A stretch of DNA of 64,000 nt from an uncultured Erythrobacter sp. (GCF_947492365.1 NZ_CANLMB010000002.1:186001-250000); one strand, 5' to 3'; shown: positions 1 to 9,525, numbered from the stretch's first letter. Notes: generated by a model from the letters alone, not told the origin. Numbers and translations: made by a program.

Positions 1-89
1 ACCTCGACAGCCCCGAAGCGGCGCGATTTGATGCCGAGGACGCTGCTGGTCTCGAAAAACTGGCCCAAATCCTCGCTGAACGGATCTAG
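1..89 (+). CDS. GAF-domain protein, C-terminal fragment (free methionine-(R)-sulfoxide reductase type)
   Basis: Only the last 29 codons are inside the window, ending at TAG 87-89. The tail reads LDSPEAARFDAEDAAGLEKL and then AQILAERI. A Leu-Asp-Ser-Pro strand followed by FDxEDxxGLE and a final helix is typical of the C-terminus of small GAF-domain proteins that reduce free methionine-(R)-sulfoxide. The catalytic cysteines would lie upstream and cannot be checked. The assignment is therefore an inference from the tail alone. The 152 bases from here to the next gene show no clear structure. Confidence 0.55.
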   Translation, partial: LDSPEAARFDAEDAAGLEKLAQILAERI

Positions 90-241
90 GGCCCGATCAC
101 CTTAGGCAAGGCTTTCGCCCCGAAACGAGACAGCACCCCTCGCGCAGCTTGGCCATGCGTCTGCGAGGATGATAAACCCTGCGCTAACCATTTGAAACGT
201 CACGCGGGTGCGAGTCGCGCCTTAGATTCGGGGATTTACGC

Positions 242-1192
242 ATGCATTTAGATAACAAGCTCCGCAGCATGAGCATCTTGGCCTTCGCCACTGCAATGGC
301 TCTGCCCGCAGCTGCCCAAGCGCAAGTTTATGCTCCCGCCCCCATGAGCGATGCCGAAGTACAATCGCTCCCGCCTGAGTACCAGTCCGGTCCGGTAACT
401 TCGGAGTACACCGAAACTTCGGTGGACGAATATGGGGTCGAAACAATCACCCGCACGCGTCGGATTGAGCACCCTGCGCCCTATCCCGGTAGCGAACCTG
501 CCCATACAGCTACATATGCGCCCACCTATCAAGAGGCCAGCTACGCGCACGCTGGAAGTGTGTTTGAGCGCGATCAGTGGCTCGATGAGTGCGAACGCCG
601 CACCAATGGCCGTTCGAACCGCGAGAAAGGCGGGATTATTGGAGGCCTGTTGGGTGCAGTCGCAGGCGGGATTATCGGCAATCGCGCCTTTGACAGCGAA
701 CGCCTGGGCGGCACACTGCTTGGGGTCGGAGTTGGCGGCCTGGCGGGCGGATTGCTCGGCAGCCTGATCGGCGGCGGTCGTGATGATCGTGGCGAATACG
801 ATTGTGAGGCCGCGCTTGACGGGTATCTGTCGCAGTATGGTCACTCTGGCACGGTTCCTGTGACACGCGTCGCAACCCGCTCGATTCCGGCCCGAGCGCC
901 TGCTTATGCGGCCCCCGCCTACCCTGCCTATGCCCCACCGGTTCAATATGGCTACGGTTATGCTCCGGCTTACCAGTCCTATGGCTACACCTACCAACCG
1001 CCGCAGCAGGTTGTGTATGTACCCGTTCAGTACCAGCAACAGCAGCGCGTGATTGTGCGCGAGACCGTGCGCGAGGAGGAAGTGCCTACTGGCGCGACTC
1101 GTTCGATCCCCAGGCCGGCTCCTGCAACCACGCCTGCCCCGGCGGCACCCCGACCGGTTCCAGCGCAGCCGCGCTACATCAAGGGCAATTGA
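242..1192 (+). CDS. Glycine-zipper 2TM-type envelope protein
   Basis: This 316-residue exported protein has a signal peptide (residues 1-27, ending AAAQAQ). A glycine-zipper segment lies around residues 130-175, with repeated GGxxG steps such as GGIIGGLLGAVAGGIIGN and a second run GGLAGGLLGSLIGGG, separated by a short acidic loop. Such paired zippers pack against membranes and are common in outer-membrane or periplasmic sphingomonad proteins. The C-terminal half is low-complexity, rich in Pro, Ala, Tyr and Gln (repeated AYAP/YGY stretches), and probably disordered. The exact function is unknown. It is convergent with parB and followed by a strong hairpin terminator. Confidence 0.75.
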   Translation: MHLDNKLRSMSILAFATAMALPAAAQAQVYAPAPMSDAEVQSLPPEYQSGPVTSEYTETSVDEYGVETITRTRRIEHPAPYPGSEPAHTATYAPTYQEASYAHAGSVFERDQWLDECERRTNGRSNREKGGIIGGLLGAVAGGIIGNRAFDSERLGGTLLGVGVGGLAGGLLGSLIGGGRDDRGEYDCEAALDGYLSQYGHSGTVPVTRVATRSIPARAPAYAAPAYPAYAPPVQYGYGYAPAYQSYGYTYQPPQQVVYVPVQYQQQQRVIVRETVREEEVPTGATRSIPRPAPATTPAPAAPRPVPAQPRYIKGN

Positions 1193-1200
1193 TCGAGCAG

Positions 1201-1275
1201 CAAAGTTGCGCAGCGCAACTTTGGCAGATGAAAAAATCGGGCCGAAGTGACTAGCTCACTCCGGCTCGATTTTTG
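1201..1275. terminator. Double hairpin, bidirectional terminator between the zipper gene and parB
   Basis: Two hairpins stand in tandem. The first is a perfect 10-base inverted repeat (CAAAGTTGCG 1201-1210 and CGCAACTTTG 1214-1223, 3-base loop). The second, 1232-1274, has 19-base arms with only two G-U type mismatches, begins with five A and ends with five T, so it can act as an intrinsic terminator in both directions. It lies between two convergent genes. Confidence 0.8.
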
Positions 1276-1294
1276 TTAAGCCTTTGATATAAAA

Positions 1295-2260
1295 CTAGAT
1301 ATCGCCACCGGTAAGGCGCTGACAAAGCATGTCCAGCTGATCCAGTGTCGCGTATTTGATGGTGATTGCACCAGAGCGCGGATCTGTGTCGGCCTTGATC
1401 CTGACATTGAGGCCGAGATATTCCTCCAGATGCCGTTGCACCGCGACGATATCAGCATCGGCACCAGCATGAGGAGCACTTTCTGCTTCGGCTCCTTTGA
1501 TCGACTTCGCGACCTTGCGCACCAATTTCTCGATTTCGCGGACTGACAGGTTGTCGTTCACCGCTTGTCGCGCGAGCGTTGCCGCGTCTTCGCGCCCGAT
1601 GAGTGCACGAGCATGCCCCATCGACAATCTTCCAGCCTCGACCAGATCAAGCACTGCCTCAGGAAGGCCGAGCAGGCGCTGAATGTTGGCAACGTGGCTG
1701 CGCGATTTCTCGACCATTCGCGCAATTTCGGCCTGAGTCATGCCCTCTTCGTCTGAAAGCCGCTGATAGGCTCGCGCTTCTTCGACCGGATTGAGGTCTT
1801 CGCGCTGCAAATTCTCGATCAGTGCCAAGGCCATAACCTCACGATCATCCAGATCGCGGACCAGAGCGGGAATTTCGTGCAACCGCGCCTTTTGCGCCGC
1901 GCGCCAACGACGCTCGCCGGCGACCAGCTGATAACGGCCATCGCCAAGCGGTCGGACGATGATGGGTTGGATCACGCCGCGCTTCGAGATTGACGCCGCA
2001 AGTTCCTCAAGCGCCGCTTCGTCAAAATGTTTGCGGGGATTGCCCGGAAGTGGCCCGATCGAGGCAATTGTGAGTGACTTCAGCGGTGAATCCAGCGCAT
2101 CTCCATCGGAAGAGCTTGCTCCACCCTCCCCGCGCACCAAAGGCTCTTCGCGCTTGGTCTCTCCCATGAGCGCACCAAGCCCTTTGCCGAGCTTCTTCTT
2201 GCGGTCAGTCGGTCCGCGCTGCGGCACCGAAAAACGGATCGGATCGCTTGATTTACTCAT
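1295..2260 (-). CDS. parB: Chromosome partitioning protein ParB
   Basis: ParB is a centromere-binding CTPase that loads on parS and spreads along DNA. The 321-residue product has the N-terminal ParA-interaction segment LGKGLGALMG (residues 24-33). The CTP-binding ParB/Srx core includes GERRWRAAQ (about 115-123) and ENLQREDLNPVEEA (about 149-162), followed by a helix-turn-helix (about 171-197) and a C-terminal dimerisation domain. The start ATG overlaps the parA stop (ATGA), indicating translational coupling. Three parS sites lie within 3.5 kb, consistent with a complete chromosomal ParABS system. Length and domain order are normal for the family. Confidence 0.97.
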   Translation of the reverse strand: MSKSSDPIRFSVPQRGPTDRKKKLGKGLGALMGETKREEPLVRGEGGASSSDGDALDSPLKSLTIASIGPLPGNPRKHFDEAALEELAASISKRGVIQPIIVRPLGDGRYQLVAGERRWRAAQKARLHEIPALVRDLDDREVMALALIENLQREDLNPVEEARAYQRLSDEEGMTQAEIARMVEKSRSHVANIQRLLGLPEAVLDLVEAGRLSMGHARALIGREDAATLARQAVNDNLSVREIEKLVRKVAKSIKGAEAESAPHAGADADIVAVQRHLEEYLGLNVRIKADTDPRSGAITIKYATLDQLDMLCQRLTGGDI

Positions 2261-3099
2261 GCTGCTTCCCTTTCAGGGGGGAATCGACCGATCAATTCTC
2301 GCGCCAACGCGATGTAAGCGCGGCTACCGGTGCAGGAATGGTCATAGACGAGCGCGGGCAATCCATGGCTCGGAGCCTCAGAAAGGCGGACATTGCGCGG
2401 AATCACCGTTTCAAACACTAGGTTTCCGAGACAATCACGCACTTCTTCAGCAACTTCGTCGGTTAGCCGGTTGCGGCGGTCAAACATCGTCAGTGCAACG
2501 CCAATGATACCCAGCGTGGGGTTGAAGCGCTGCTGCACCCGCTCGACAGTCTGGAGCAGCTGACTCAGTCCCTCGAGCGCGAAAAATTCGCATTGCAGAG
2601 GCACGAGGAGTGTGTCCGCAGCACAAAGGGCGTTTAGCGTGAGCAAGCCCAGCGAGGGTGGACAATCAATGAAGCAAATTTCGTGGCCGCCGTGATTGCT
2701 CAAGGCGGTGCGCAGGCGCGCGGTGCGCTCTTCGACCGACACAAGCTCAACTTCTGCCCCGCTCAAGTCCACCGTAGCCGGCACGATGTCGAGGCCAGGT
2801 ATGCTTGTTTCGACAACAGCCTCGGCGATCGGAACCTCATCCACCAGAAGATCGTAGCTCGAAATCTCGCGCGAGCTCGCATCAACTCCAAGGCCGGTCG
2901 AAGCGTTGCCTTGCGGATCTAGGTCGATGAGCAGGGTGCGCCAGCCTGTCGCCGCCATCGCGGTTGCCATATTGATCGCGGTTGTGGTCTTGCCCACGCC
3001 GCCCTTTTGATTGGCAATCGCAATTGTCAGCATTTCGCGCTTTTCCCTCCGCCCCTGTGGTGGGGCTCCCTCTCGGTTTACATCAGGTTGTGAGTTCAT
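2257..3099 (-). CDS. parA: Chromosome partitioning ATPase ParA
   Basis: This is a deviant Walker-A ATPase of the ParA/Soj family that drives separation of ParB-bound origins. The Walker-A motif KGGVGKTT follows MLTIAIANQ, and Walker B is in FIDCPPSLG. Two starts are possible. The ATG at 3099 overlaps the rsmG stop (ATGA) and gives 280 residues. An internal ATG at 3033 matches the usual family N-terminus and is preceded by a GGAGGG sequence 11 bases upstream. The longer form is given here because of the overlap, but the shorter one is nearly as likely. It sits between rsmG and parB in the classic origin-proximal operon. Confidence 0.96.
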   Translation of the reverse strand: MNSQPDVNREGAPPQGRREKREMLTIAIANQKGGVGKTTTAINMATAMAATGWRTLLIDLDPQGNASTGLGVDASSREISSYDLLVDEVPIAEAVVETSIPGLDIVPATVDLSGAEVELVSVEERTARLRTALSNHGGHEICFIDCPPSLGLLTLNALCAADTLLVPLQCEFFALEGLSQLLQTVERVQQRFNPTLGIIGVALTMFDRRNRLTDEVAEEVRDCLGNLVFETVIPRNVRLSEAPSHGLPALVYDHSCTGSRAYIALARELIGRFPPEREAA

Positions 3100-3752
3100 T
3101 TGCTCACGATGATACCGGCTTCTTGATCGGTCAATGAGTGTTTCACGTGAAACATCTTCCGAATCGAAGCTTTTGTTGCATTCAATTCGTGCGCTGCAGA
3201 TCGACCTTTGGGCAAGAGATAGCGCGTCGCCTTTGTGGAGAAGGGTGCGGATAACCGGAGGAGTTTTTCCAGCGGTGCGAAGGCGCGTGCCGAAATGACC
3301 CAGCTTTCAAACGGTGTGACCCGTTCGAGTCGCTGGCCTTCAACCACACAATTATCAAGTGCGAGCTGCTTGACGCAAAACTCAAGAAACTCGACCCGCC
3401 GCGCGCGCGATTCAACCAGAACCACAGGGATATGCGGTCTAAGGATGGCAATCACCAAGCCCGGCAATCCCGGTCCAGCGCCCAGATCCATCCATGGTCC
3501 TGGGGCGCCGTCTTCATATGTTTCACGTGGAACATGTTCGAGCAATTGCGCGCTATCCGCGATATGGCGAGTCCAGATCTGAGCCTCTGATGGCTTACTG
3601 ATCAGGTTTTGCTTCAGGTTCTCGGCTAGCAACAATTCGCAGTAGCGGACCACCTTTGCCATCGATCGCTCGTCAGCAAGGCTTTCAACATAGGCACGCG
3701 CCTCTGCCTCCGTCGAGATTAGCTTGGGTTCGGTCACGCGGCACACTGCCAT
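3096..3752 (-). CDS. rsmG: 16S rRNA (guanine527-N7)-methyltransferase RsmG
   Basis: RsmG (GidB) methylates G527 of 16S rRNA using S-adenosylmethionine. The product is 218 residues long with the SAM-binding glycine loop [10 protein letters not shown] near residue 93 and the family segment ENLKQNLIS near the N-terminus. Two parS sites are embedded in its coding sequence. One encodes EHVPRET in the first half, and the other encodes FHVKH close to the C-terminus, so the protein sequence carries the centromere code. It overlaps mnmG upstream by 19 bases and parA downstream by 4, so the genes are probably co-transcribed. Confidence 0.95.
   Translation of the reverse strand: MAVCRVTEPKLISTEAEARAYVESLADERSMAKVVRYCELLLAENLKQNLISKPSEAQIWTRHIADSAQLLEHVPRETYEDGAPGPWMDLGAGPGLPGLVIAILRPHIPVVLVESRARRVEFLEFCVKQLALDNCVVEGQRLERVTPFESWVISARAFAPLEKLLRLSAPFSTKATRYLLPKGRSAAHELNATKASIRKMFHVKHSLTDQEAGIIVSK
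3139..3154. other. parS site 1 (inside the rsmG 3' end)
   Basis: The sequence TGTTTCACGTGAAACA is a perfect 16-base palindrome and matches the universal bacterial parS consensus. It encodes the FHVKH segment of RsmG and lies less than 100 bases from the parA start. ParB from this operon is expected to bind and nucleate here. Confidence 0.95.
3519..3534. other. parS site 2 (inside rsmG)
   Basis: TGTTTCACGTGGAACA, whose reverse complement TGTTCCACGTGAAACA is identical to the classic Bacillus parS consensus. It lies 365 bases from site 1, within the rsmG reading frame, where it encodes part of EHVPRET. Confidence 0.95.
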
Positions 3753-5587
3753 CGGCGAGCATGGACCAGCAATGCCGACAGTGCGGCAGGTGTGATTCCC
3801 GGAATCCGTCCCGCGGCAGCAAGAGTGGTTGGAGCTGCGGAAGTCAGACGCTCGATCATCTCGTTGGAGAGGCCTGGAACACCATCGTAGGGAAAGTCCG
3901 ACGGTAAAGGCAATTCTTCACTCGCCCTGAGGTCGCGCAATTCCGCTTCCTGACGGGCAAGATAGGGTGCGTAGGCCTCATCCTCAGCCATTTCCTCTAC
4001 CAGGCTGCGATTGGCGCCCTCCAACCCGTCCAGCCATGGCATGAGCGCTGCGAGCGAGACACCGTCATGCCGTAGCCACTCACTGAGCGGCTTTTCCCCT
4101 CCATCACGCCGTACATTGAAACCCTTGTCCGCGAGTTCCTTCGCATGGACTTGTTTGGCAAAGGCGCTTGCAACGTCAGTCCTGAGTGTTTCGCGTCCTT
4201 CGAACCAATCTTTGCGTTCCTCGGCAATACAGCCCGACGCAATCCCCAGCGGGGTTAGGCGGGTCGAGGCGTTGTTTGCACGCAGGCGCAAGCGGTACTC
4301 GGCACGTGAAGTGAGCATGCGATAGGGCTCGCTCACCCCTTGCAAAGTAAGATCATCGATCATCACGGCGATGTAGGAGTTAGCACGGTCGAGCGCCGGT
4401 GCCGCCTTACCCAGAACCGCAGCAGCAGCCTCCAGGCCAGCCACACAGCCCTGCGCGGCCGCCTCTTCGTAACCGGTTGTGCCATTGATCTGCCCTGCAC
4501 AATAAAGCCCCGGAATGGCGCGCAGCTGCAAGTCAGGGGTCAAAGCACGAGGGTCGATGTGATCATACTCAACGGCGTAACCCGGCACAGCCATCTCAAC
4601 CGACGCAAGACCGGGCATGGCGCGGAGCATACCAAGCTGCACATCGACCGGAAGCGAGGTGCTGATCCCGTTGGGATAGACCAGGTGTGTTGTCAGCCCC
4701 TCGGGTTCCAAGAAAACCTGATGGCCGTCGCGGTCGCCAAATCGGTGGATCTTGTCCTCGATCGATGGACAGTAGCGCGGTCCAGCAGCATCGATCGCAC
4801 CAGAAAATAGCGGCGAGCGATGCAGGTTAGCGCGAATAATCTCGTGGGATGCCTGTGTGGTGCGGGTGATCGCGCAGAAGATCTGCGGATTGGACCGGCG
4901 TGGCGTGAGAGCCGACATAGTCCAATCTTCATTATCCGAAGGCTGTTCATCAAGCGCCGCCCAGTCGATAGTCCTCCCGTCGAGCCTCGGCGGGGTCCCG
5001 GTCTTGAGCCTCGCCATCGGTAGATCAGCATCGCGCAATTGTTCAGCGAGCCGGATCGCTGCATTTTCTCCAATCCGTCCACCTTCAAAGCGTTCTTCTC
5101 CGCGAAACAGGATTCCGCCGAGGAAGGTGCCCGTACACAATACAATCCGCTGCGAGGCGAGAATTGTCCCGTCGGCGAGTTCCAACCCGCTCACCGCACC
5201 GCCCTCGAGGGTCAGAGACGCAGCCTCTCCTTCAACTAGCGTCAGGTTTGCCTGGTGGCGCACGATCCGCTGAACCTCAGCTTTGAACAAGACCCTGTCC
5301 GCCTGCACGCGCGGGCCCCAGACGGCACTGCCCTTGGATCGGTTGAGCATGCGGTAGTGGATCGCGCCAGCATCCGCAGCGCGGCCGATCACCCCATCCA
5401 ACGCATCCACTTCGCGCACAAGGTGACCCTTACCCAACCCGCCAATCGCGGGGTTGCAGCTCATCGCGCCGATTGCATCGAGGTCGAAACTAACAAGTCC
5501 CGTGCGCGCACCCATCCTTGCGGCGGCACAGGCCGCATCAACACCGGCATGTCCGCCGCCGATCACAAGGACATCAAAGCTCTGCAT
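3734..5587 (-). CDS. mnmG: tRNA uridine-5-carboxymethylaminomethyl modification enzyme MnmG
   Basis: MnmG (GidA) is the FAD-dependent partner of MnmE in modifying wobble U34 of tRNAs. The N-terminus [15 protein letters not shown] contains the Rossmann GGGHAG motif. Other family signatures include [21 protein letters not shown], the KTGTPPR stretch and [16 protein letters not shown]. The frame can be extended upstream to a TTG at 5623, but the ATG at 5587 matches the usual N-terminus and gives 617 residues. It is followed by rsmG (19-base overlap) and preceded by parS site 3 and mnmE, whose product is its functional partner. Confidence 0.96.
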   Translation of the reverse strand: MQSFDVLVIGGGHAGVDAACAAARMGARTGLVSFDLDAIGAMSCNPAIGGLGKGHLVREVDALDGVIGRAADAGAIHYRMLNRSKGSAVWGPRVQADRVLFKAEVQRIVRHQANLTLVEGEAASLTLEGGAVSGLELADGTILASQRIVLCTGTFLGGILFRGEERFEGGRIGENAAIRLAEQLRDADLPMARLKTGTPPRLDGRTIDWAALDEQPSDNEDWTMSALTPRRSNPQIFCAITRTTQASHEIIRANLHRSPLFSGAIDAAGPRYCPSIEDKIHRFGDRDGHQVFLEPEGLTTHLVYPNGISTSLPVDVQLGMLRAMPGLASVEMAVPGYAVEYDHIDPRALTPDLQLRAIPGLYCAGQINGTTGYEEAAAQGCVAGLEAAAAVLGKAAPALDRANSYIAVMIDDLTLQGVSEPYRMLTSRAEYRLRLRANNASTRLTPLGIASGCIAEERKDWFEGRETLRTDVASAFAKQVHAKELADKGFNVRRDGGEKPLSEWLRHDGVSLAALMPWLDGLEGANRSLVEEMAEDEAYAPYLARQEAELRDLRASEELPLPSDFPYDGVPGLSNEMIERLTSAAPTTLAAAGRIPGITPAALSALLVHARRWQCAA

Positions 5588-5640
5588 GGCGCGCCAGATA
5601 GGCGTTTGCCCTCGAAGGGTCAAAGGCCAATCACCAAAAC

Positions 5641-5656
5641 TGTTTCACGTGGAACA
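5641..5656. other. parS site 3 (between mnmE and mnmG)
   Basis: TGTTTCACGTGGAACA, the same sequence as site 2 and in the same orientation, lies in the gap between the mnmE stop (5681) and the mnmG start (5587). No further match to this 16-mer was noticed elsewhere in the window. Confidence 0.95.
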
Positions 5657-5680
5657 CAATGGCATGGGCCCTCCAGGAGG

Positions 5681-6970
5681 TCACTTCCCGATGCAGAACC
5701 GCCCAAACAATGTATCGAGCATATCCTCCGTCGTTGCCCGCCCAATCAATCGATCGAAAGCGAGCCGCGCGCTCCGCAGTTCCTCGCCAACCAACAAGAG
5801 ATCGCTCTGCTCCAGCGCGGCACGAATAGCAGCGTGAGCCTCCTCCAACCGTGCAACTTGCCGAGCATTGAGTGCGCCCTCCCCCGCCTTGGGCAAGGCA
5901 GAGCGTGCCTCAACGACCAGAGCCAGTTTCAGATCCGCAATACCCACTCCATTGGCTGCCGAGACCACATGAGCCCCGCTGGCTTTGGGTGCGAAATCCG
6001 GTGAGTCCGAGCGGGCTGCAATCTCCCACGCGTCTCGTGGCCCAGCTCCCTCTGGCCCGAGCCAAAGAACGAGATCAGCGCGCACCAACTCACTTCGTGC
6101 GCGATCAATCCCGATTTGCTCGATTTCTTCACCTCCTTGATCGCGCAAACCTGCAGTATCGACCAAAGAGAAAGGCACACCCATGATTGCCACCGATCTC
6201 TCGATCACGTCGCGAGTCGTCCCGGCAATTGGCGACGTGATCGCAGCTTCACTATCAGTCAGGGCATTGAAGAGTGTTGATTTGCCCGAATTCGGCGGAC
6301 CGGCAAGGACAACCCGAAAGCCCTCTTTGAGCTTTTCTGCACGCGGAGCCGAAAGCGCTTGCTCAAGCTCCCCATCCAACTCGGCGAGGCCTTCGGTAAA
6401 CCCCGCCGGCAATTCGCCAACATCATCCTCGTCAGAGAAATCCAAAGCCGCTTCAACCTGTGCCGACAATCTCAGCACTGCCTCACGCCATGATCCCACT
6501 TTCGCAGAGAGGCGCCCGTCAACATTGGCAATCGCAGCGGCACGCTGAAGCTCGGTTTCCGCCTCCAGCAAATCGGCAAGCCCTTCAGCCTCAGCCAAAT
6601 CTATCCGACCATTGGCAAAAGCACGGCGGGTAAACTCCCCCTCCCCTGCCGGGCGCAACCCTTCGATCTTTGACAATGCGTCAGAGACCGCAGCCAGAAC
6701 CGCTCGGCCGCCATGACAGTGGAGCTCCGCACAATCCTCGCCAGTCGCCGTCGCTGGTCCGGGGAACCACAGCACCAGCGCTTCATCAAGCAATTCGCCG
6801 GATTGGCTGCGCAATCGAGCAAGGCTCGCGCGGCGAGGTTCGAAACTACGACCTGTCAGCGCCTGCAACGCAGCACCCGCCTGCGGACCGCTGATCCGTA
6901 GGACAGCAATCGCGGCAGGGGGAGACCCGCTAGAAACCGCGTAAATAGTTGAAATCTCGTGCTTTACCAC
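5681..6970 (-). CDS. mnmE: tRNA modification GTPase MnmE
   Basis: MnmE (TrmE/ThdF) is a GTPase with a tetrahydrofolate-binding N-terminal domain that works with MnmG on tRNA wobble uridines. The N-terminus STIYAVSSGSPPAAIAVLRISGP is characteristic. The G domain has GPPNSGKST (G1), GTTRD and DTAGLR (G3). The C-terminus LFGRFCIGK carries the CxGK motif needed for modification. The start is a GTG at 6970, giving 429 residues, with only a weak GGAACG-type ribosome binding site. It is followed by parS site 3 and mnmG. Confidence 0.95.
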   Translation of the reverse strand: MVKHEISTIYAVSSGSPPAAIAVLRISGPQAGAALQALTGRSFEPRRASLARLRSQSGELLDEALVLWFPGPATATGEDCAELHCHGGRAVLAAVSDALSKIEGLRPAGEGEFTRRAFANGRIDLAEAEGLADLLEAETELQRAAAIANVDGRLSAKVGSWREAVLRLSAQVEAALDFSDEDDVGELPAGFTEGLAELDGELEQALSAPRAEKLKEGFRVVLAGPPNSGKSTLFNALTDSEAAITSPIAGTTRDVIERSVAIMGVPFSLVDTAGLRDQGGEEIEQIGIDRARSELVRADLVLWLGPEGAGPRDAWEIAARSDSPDFAPKASGAHVVSAANGVGIADLKLALVVEARSALPKAGEGALNARQVARLEEAHAAIRAALEQSDLLLVGEELRSARLAFDRLIGRATTEDMLDTLFGRFCIGK

Positions 6971-7003
6971 CAGTTTTTCGTTCCCGGTGCGCGATCCAGC
7001 AAC

Positions 7004-7279
7004 CTAGTCGTCAGACGAGCCCTTTTTCGTCCCACTCGATGAGGAGCCACCTGAGCCGCGCATTCCGCCTTCTACAAAGTTCTGGAATAGCTTGAGGCCC
7101 ATTTGGCCCATTGGTGCGAGCGCCTGGGCATATTCCTGCAATTGCGCGGGGTTGCTTACCCCCTTCATCGCCTTGGCGATGTTGTCGACATAGGCGCTAT
7201 TGGCTTCGCTTACATCGGGAAGCCCCATGAAGCTGCGCGCCTCTTCGGGCGTACATTCGATTTCGACATTGATCTTCAT
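7004..7279 (-). CDS. DUF6489 family protein
   Basis: This small cytoplasmic protein has 91 residues and begins MKINVEIECTPEEARSFMGLPDV, a start typical of the DUF6489 family of Sphingomonadales. It ends in a flexible Gly/Ser/Lys tail. The frame runs further upstream, but the ATG at 7279 has a GGGAGT ribosome binding site and matches the family start. The central helix (VDNIAKAMKGVSNPAQLQEY) looks amphipathic, resembling phasin-like or polyhydroxyalkanoate-associated helices, but no function is established. It lies 33 bases from mnmE and may share a promoter with it. Confidence 0.8.
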   Translation of the reverse strand: MKINVEIECTPEEARSFMGLPDVSEANSAYVDNIAKAMKGVSNPAQLQEYAQALAPMGQMGLKLFQNFVEGGMRGSGGSSSSGTKKGSSDD

Positions 7280-7395
7280 GGGTGACTCCCTTGGTTCCAC
7301 CATTGGTGCTGATACGATGTGTATTTGGGTTTGCACATCCCTTCTCGCAATGGCTAGACCGCGCAAAGAAACGAACCAAGAGGGAAATGGGAACC

Positions 7396-7806
7396 ATGGG
7401 CGAAGCCGTTAGCATCGAACAATCGCTCGCCAACTGGCACCGCGTTGCCGAAAATGGCAGCAAAGCGGACGAGCTCAGTGCGATCCTGCACGAAAATGCT
7501 GTGTTCCACTCACCCGTCGTCCACACACCCCAGCGCGGACGCCCGATCGTGCATGCCTACCTGTCAGCAGCAGCTGTGGCGCTTGGAAATGACAGCTTTC
7601 GCTATGTTCGAGAAGTCGCCAGCGGGAACACGATTGTGCTCGAGTTTGAGACCGAAATGGAAGGTATCCACGTCAACGGGATCGATATGATCACATTCGA
7701 CGTAAACGGTCTCATCACCGATTTCAAAGTGATGATCCGCCCACTCAAGGCTGTGAACAAGGTTTGGGAAATGATGGCCGGACAGCTTGAGAGCCAACGC
7801 TCCTAA
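7396..7806 (+). CDS. Nuclear transport factor 2-like (SnoaL-fold) protein
   Basis: The product is 136 residues and carries the cone-shaped NTF2/SnoaL fold pattern: an N-terminal helix (SIEQSLANWHRVAENG), an AILHENAVFHSP strand, an FRYVREVASGNTIVLEFETEMEGIHV-type sheet and a terminal FKVMIRPLKAVNKVW strand. Members act as small-molecule isomerases, hydrolases or binding proteins; the substrate is not evident. Two ATG codons, 7387 and 7396, are possible. The second has the better spacing from the GAGGG at 7380. It is divergent from the DUF6489 gene across 116 bases and overlaps the downstream convergent gene by 4 bases. Confidence 0.75.
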   Translation: MGEAVSIEQSLANWHRVAENGSKADELSAILHENAVFHSPVVHTPQRGRPIVHAYLSAAAVALGNDSFRYVREVASGNTIVLEFETEMEGIHVNGIDMITFDVNGLITDFKVMIRPLKAVNKVWEMMAGQLESQRS

Positions 7807-8249
7807 ACATTTGGAGGAGAGAGGAAATAGTCGCCTCGCGTCTTAGGATCGATCGGCACGCCCAATACAGCCTGAATACCCAAAAGCCCTGAGAGCCCAC
7901 CAGCCCCGATCGCCACACCCAAGGCGATGTGCAAGCCACCCCAAAAGCTCAAAAACCAGAGCAGGATCGGGCGCGGCTTCGTGCGGAACAGCTCTCGATT
8001 TGGAACGTCGGCCTCGCGCAAGATCTCCGAGGCCAGGCTGTGATCTTCCGCCGTGACGCGCAGGCGGTATCCGCCATAAGCGAGCGACTCATAGATAGTG
8101 GCGGTGTAATGCTCCCCATCCATGCTGACAAAGATGCCATATCCGCGGAGCATCGAGGCAATCTCGATAACCTCGAAGCGCGACAGAAAAATCGCCAGCA
8201 GCACCATGGTGCCCGGACGATGCTCCTGATCGCTGACCCCTTCGAGCAT
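7803..8249 (-). CDS. DUF2007-like membrane-associated protein
   Basis: The first two thirds of this 148-residue protein resemble the small alpha/beta DUF2007 (putative signal-transducing) fold: SRFEVIEIASMLRGYGIFV, a short sheet, then AEDHSLASEILREAD. The C-terminal third contains two hydrophobic segments (PILLWFLSFWGGLHIALGV and GLSGLLGIQAVLGV) that probably form a membrane hairpin. The ATG at 8249 lies 10 bases after the rho stop. An alternative ATG at 8207 would remove 14 residues, and neither has a convincing ribosome binding site. Its position directly behind rho suggests co-transcription. Function unknown. Confidence 0.65.
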   Translation of the reverse strand: MLEGVSDQEHRPGTMVLLAIFLSRFEVIEIASMLRGYGIFVSMDGEHYTATIYESLAYGGYRLRVTAEDHSLASEILREADVPNRELFRTKPRPILLWFLSFWGGLHIALGVAIGAGGLSGLLGIQAVLGVPIDPKTRGDYFLSPPNV

Positions 8250-8259
8250 TGCGCGCAGA

Positions 8260-9525
8260 CTACTGATTCATCGTGTCGAAGAAGTCTTCGTTGGTCTTGG
8301 AATCCTTCATCTTGTCGAGCAGGAATTCCATCGCATCCACCGTGCCCATCTGCATGAGTATCCGGCGCAGCACCCACATCTTGGAGAGTTTGTCCTTCTC
8401 CACCAGCAGCTCTTCCTTACGCGTGCCGGACTTGCCAACATCGAGCGCGGGGAAGATGCGTTTGTCGGAAACCTTGCGGTCGAGAACAATCTCCGAATTA
8501 CCGGTGCCCTTGAACTCTTCAAAGATCACTTCGTCCATGCGGCTGCCAGTGTCGATCAGCGCGGTGGCAATGATGGAAAGCGAGCCGCCCTCCTCGATAT
8601 TACGCGCTGCACCAAAGAAGCGTTTCGGACGCTGGAGAGCATTCGCATCGACACCGCCAGTCAGCACCTTGCCCGAGCTCGGCACCACGGTGTTGTAAGC
8701 ACGGCCAAGACGGGTGATCGAGTCCAGCAGGATCACGACGTCATGCTTATGCTCGACGAGGCGCTTCGCCTTTTCAATAACCATTTCAGCGACTTGAACA
8801 TGGCGATTGGCCGGTTCGTCAAAGGTCGAGGAGATAACCTCGCCCTTCACGGAGCGTTGCATGTCGGTGACTTCTTCAGGCCGCTCGTCAACGAGCAGTA
8901 CCAACAGGAAGACTTCGGGATGATTGTCAGTGATCGCCTTGGCGATATTCTGCAGCAACACCGTCTTACCCGTGCGCGGCGGCGCAACGATCAGCGCACG
9001 TTGGCCCTTGCCTTGCGGTGAAACTATATCGATCACCCGCGCCGACTTATCCTTCACTGTGGGATCATCACTGTCGAGATTGAGCTTCTGATCGGGATAG
9101 AGCGGGGTCAGATTGTCGAAATTGGTGCGGCGGCGAACAGCGTCAGGCTCGTCGAAATTGACCGTTTTGAGGCTCGTCAGCGCAAAATAGCGTTCGCCTT
9201 CGTTCGGCGCGCGGATTTCACCTTCGACGGTGTCACCTGTGCGAAGGCCCCATTTGCGAATCTGGTTGGGCGAGAGATAGATATCATCAGGACCAGCGAG
9301 GTAGTTCGCCTCGGGCGAGCGCAGAAAACCGAAACCGTCCTGCAGCACCTCGATAGTGCCGATACCCATGATGTTTTCTTCGTATTCCTCATCCTCAGCG
9401 AGCTCGCGCAGGATGCTGAACAGGAGATCTTGACGGCGCATGGTCGAAGCGCCTTCGACGCCCAACTCCTCAGCCATACTGACCAGTTCTGCCGGGGTGC
9501 GTGCTTTCAAGTCTTTGAGATGCAT
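8260..9525 (-). CDS. rho: Transcription termination factor Rho
   Basis: Rho is a hexameric RNA-dependent ATPase that terminates transcripts. The protein has 421 residues with the N-terminal Rho-N helical domain ([22 protein letters not shown]), the cold-shock-like RNA-binding domain ([22 protein letters not shown]), and the RecA-like domain with P-loop [12 protein letters not shown], Walker [17 protein letters not shown] and the Q/R loops. The frame extends upstream to 9762, but the ATG at 9525 is the family start. The 254 bases between rho and hemJ (9526-9779) hold the long rho leader. Rho usually autoregulates through its leader, but no definite element was identified here. Confidence 0.97.
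   Translation of the reverse strand: MHLKDLKARTPAELVSMAEELGVEGASTMRRQDLLFSILRELAEDEEYEENIMGIGTIEVLQDGFGFLRSPEANYLAGPDDIYLSPNQIRKWGLRTGDTVEGEIRAPNEGERYFALTSLKTVNFDEPDAVRRRTNFDNLTPLYPDQKLNLDSDDPTVKDKSARVIDIVSPQGKGQRALIVAPPRTGKTVLLQNIAKAITDNHPEVFLLVLLVDERPEEVTDMQRSVKGEVISSTFDEPANRHVQVAEMVIEKAKRLVEHKHDVVILLDSITRLGRAYNTVVPSSGKVLTGGVDANALQRPKRFFGAARNIEEGGSLSIIATALIDTGSRMDEVIFEEFKGTGNSEIVLDRKVSDKRIFPALDVGKSGTRKEELLVEKDKLSKMWVLRRILMQMGTVDAMEFLLDKMKDSKTNEDFFDTMNQ

Noticed and set aside
248..1039. Long minus-strand open frame opposite the glycine-zipper gene.
   Set aside because: It is the antisense shadow of the plus-strand gene, which has a signal peptide and glycine-zipper pattern.
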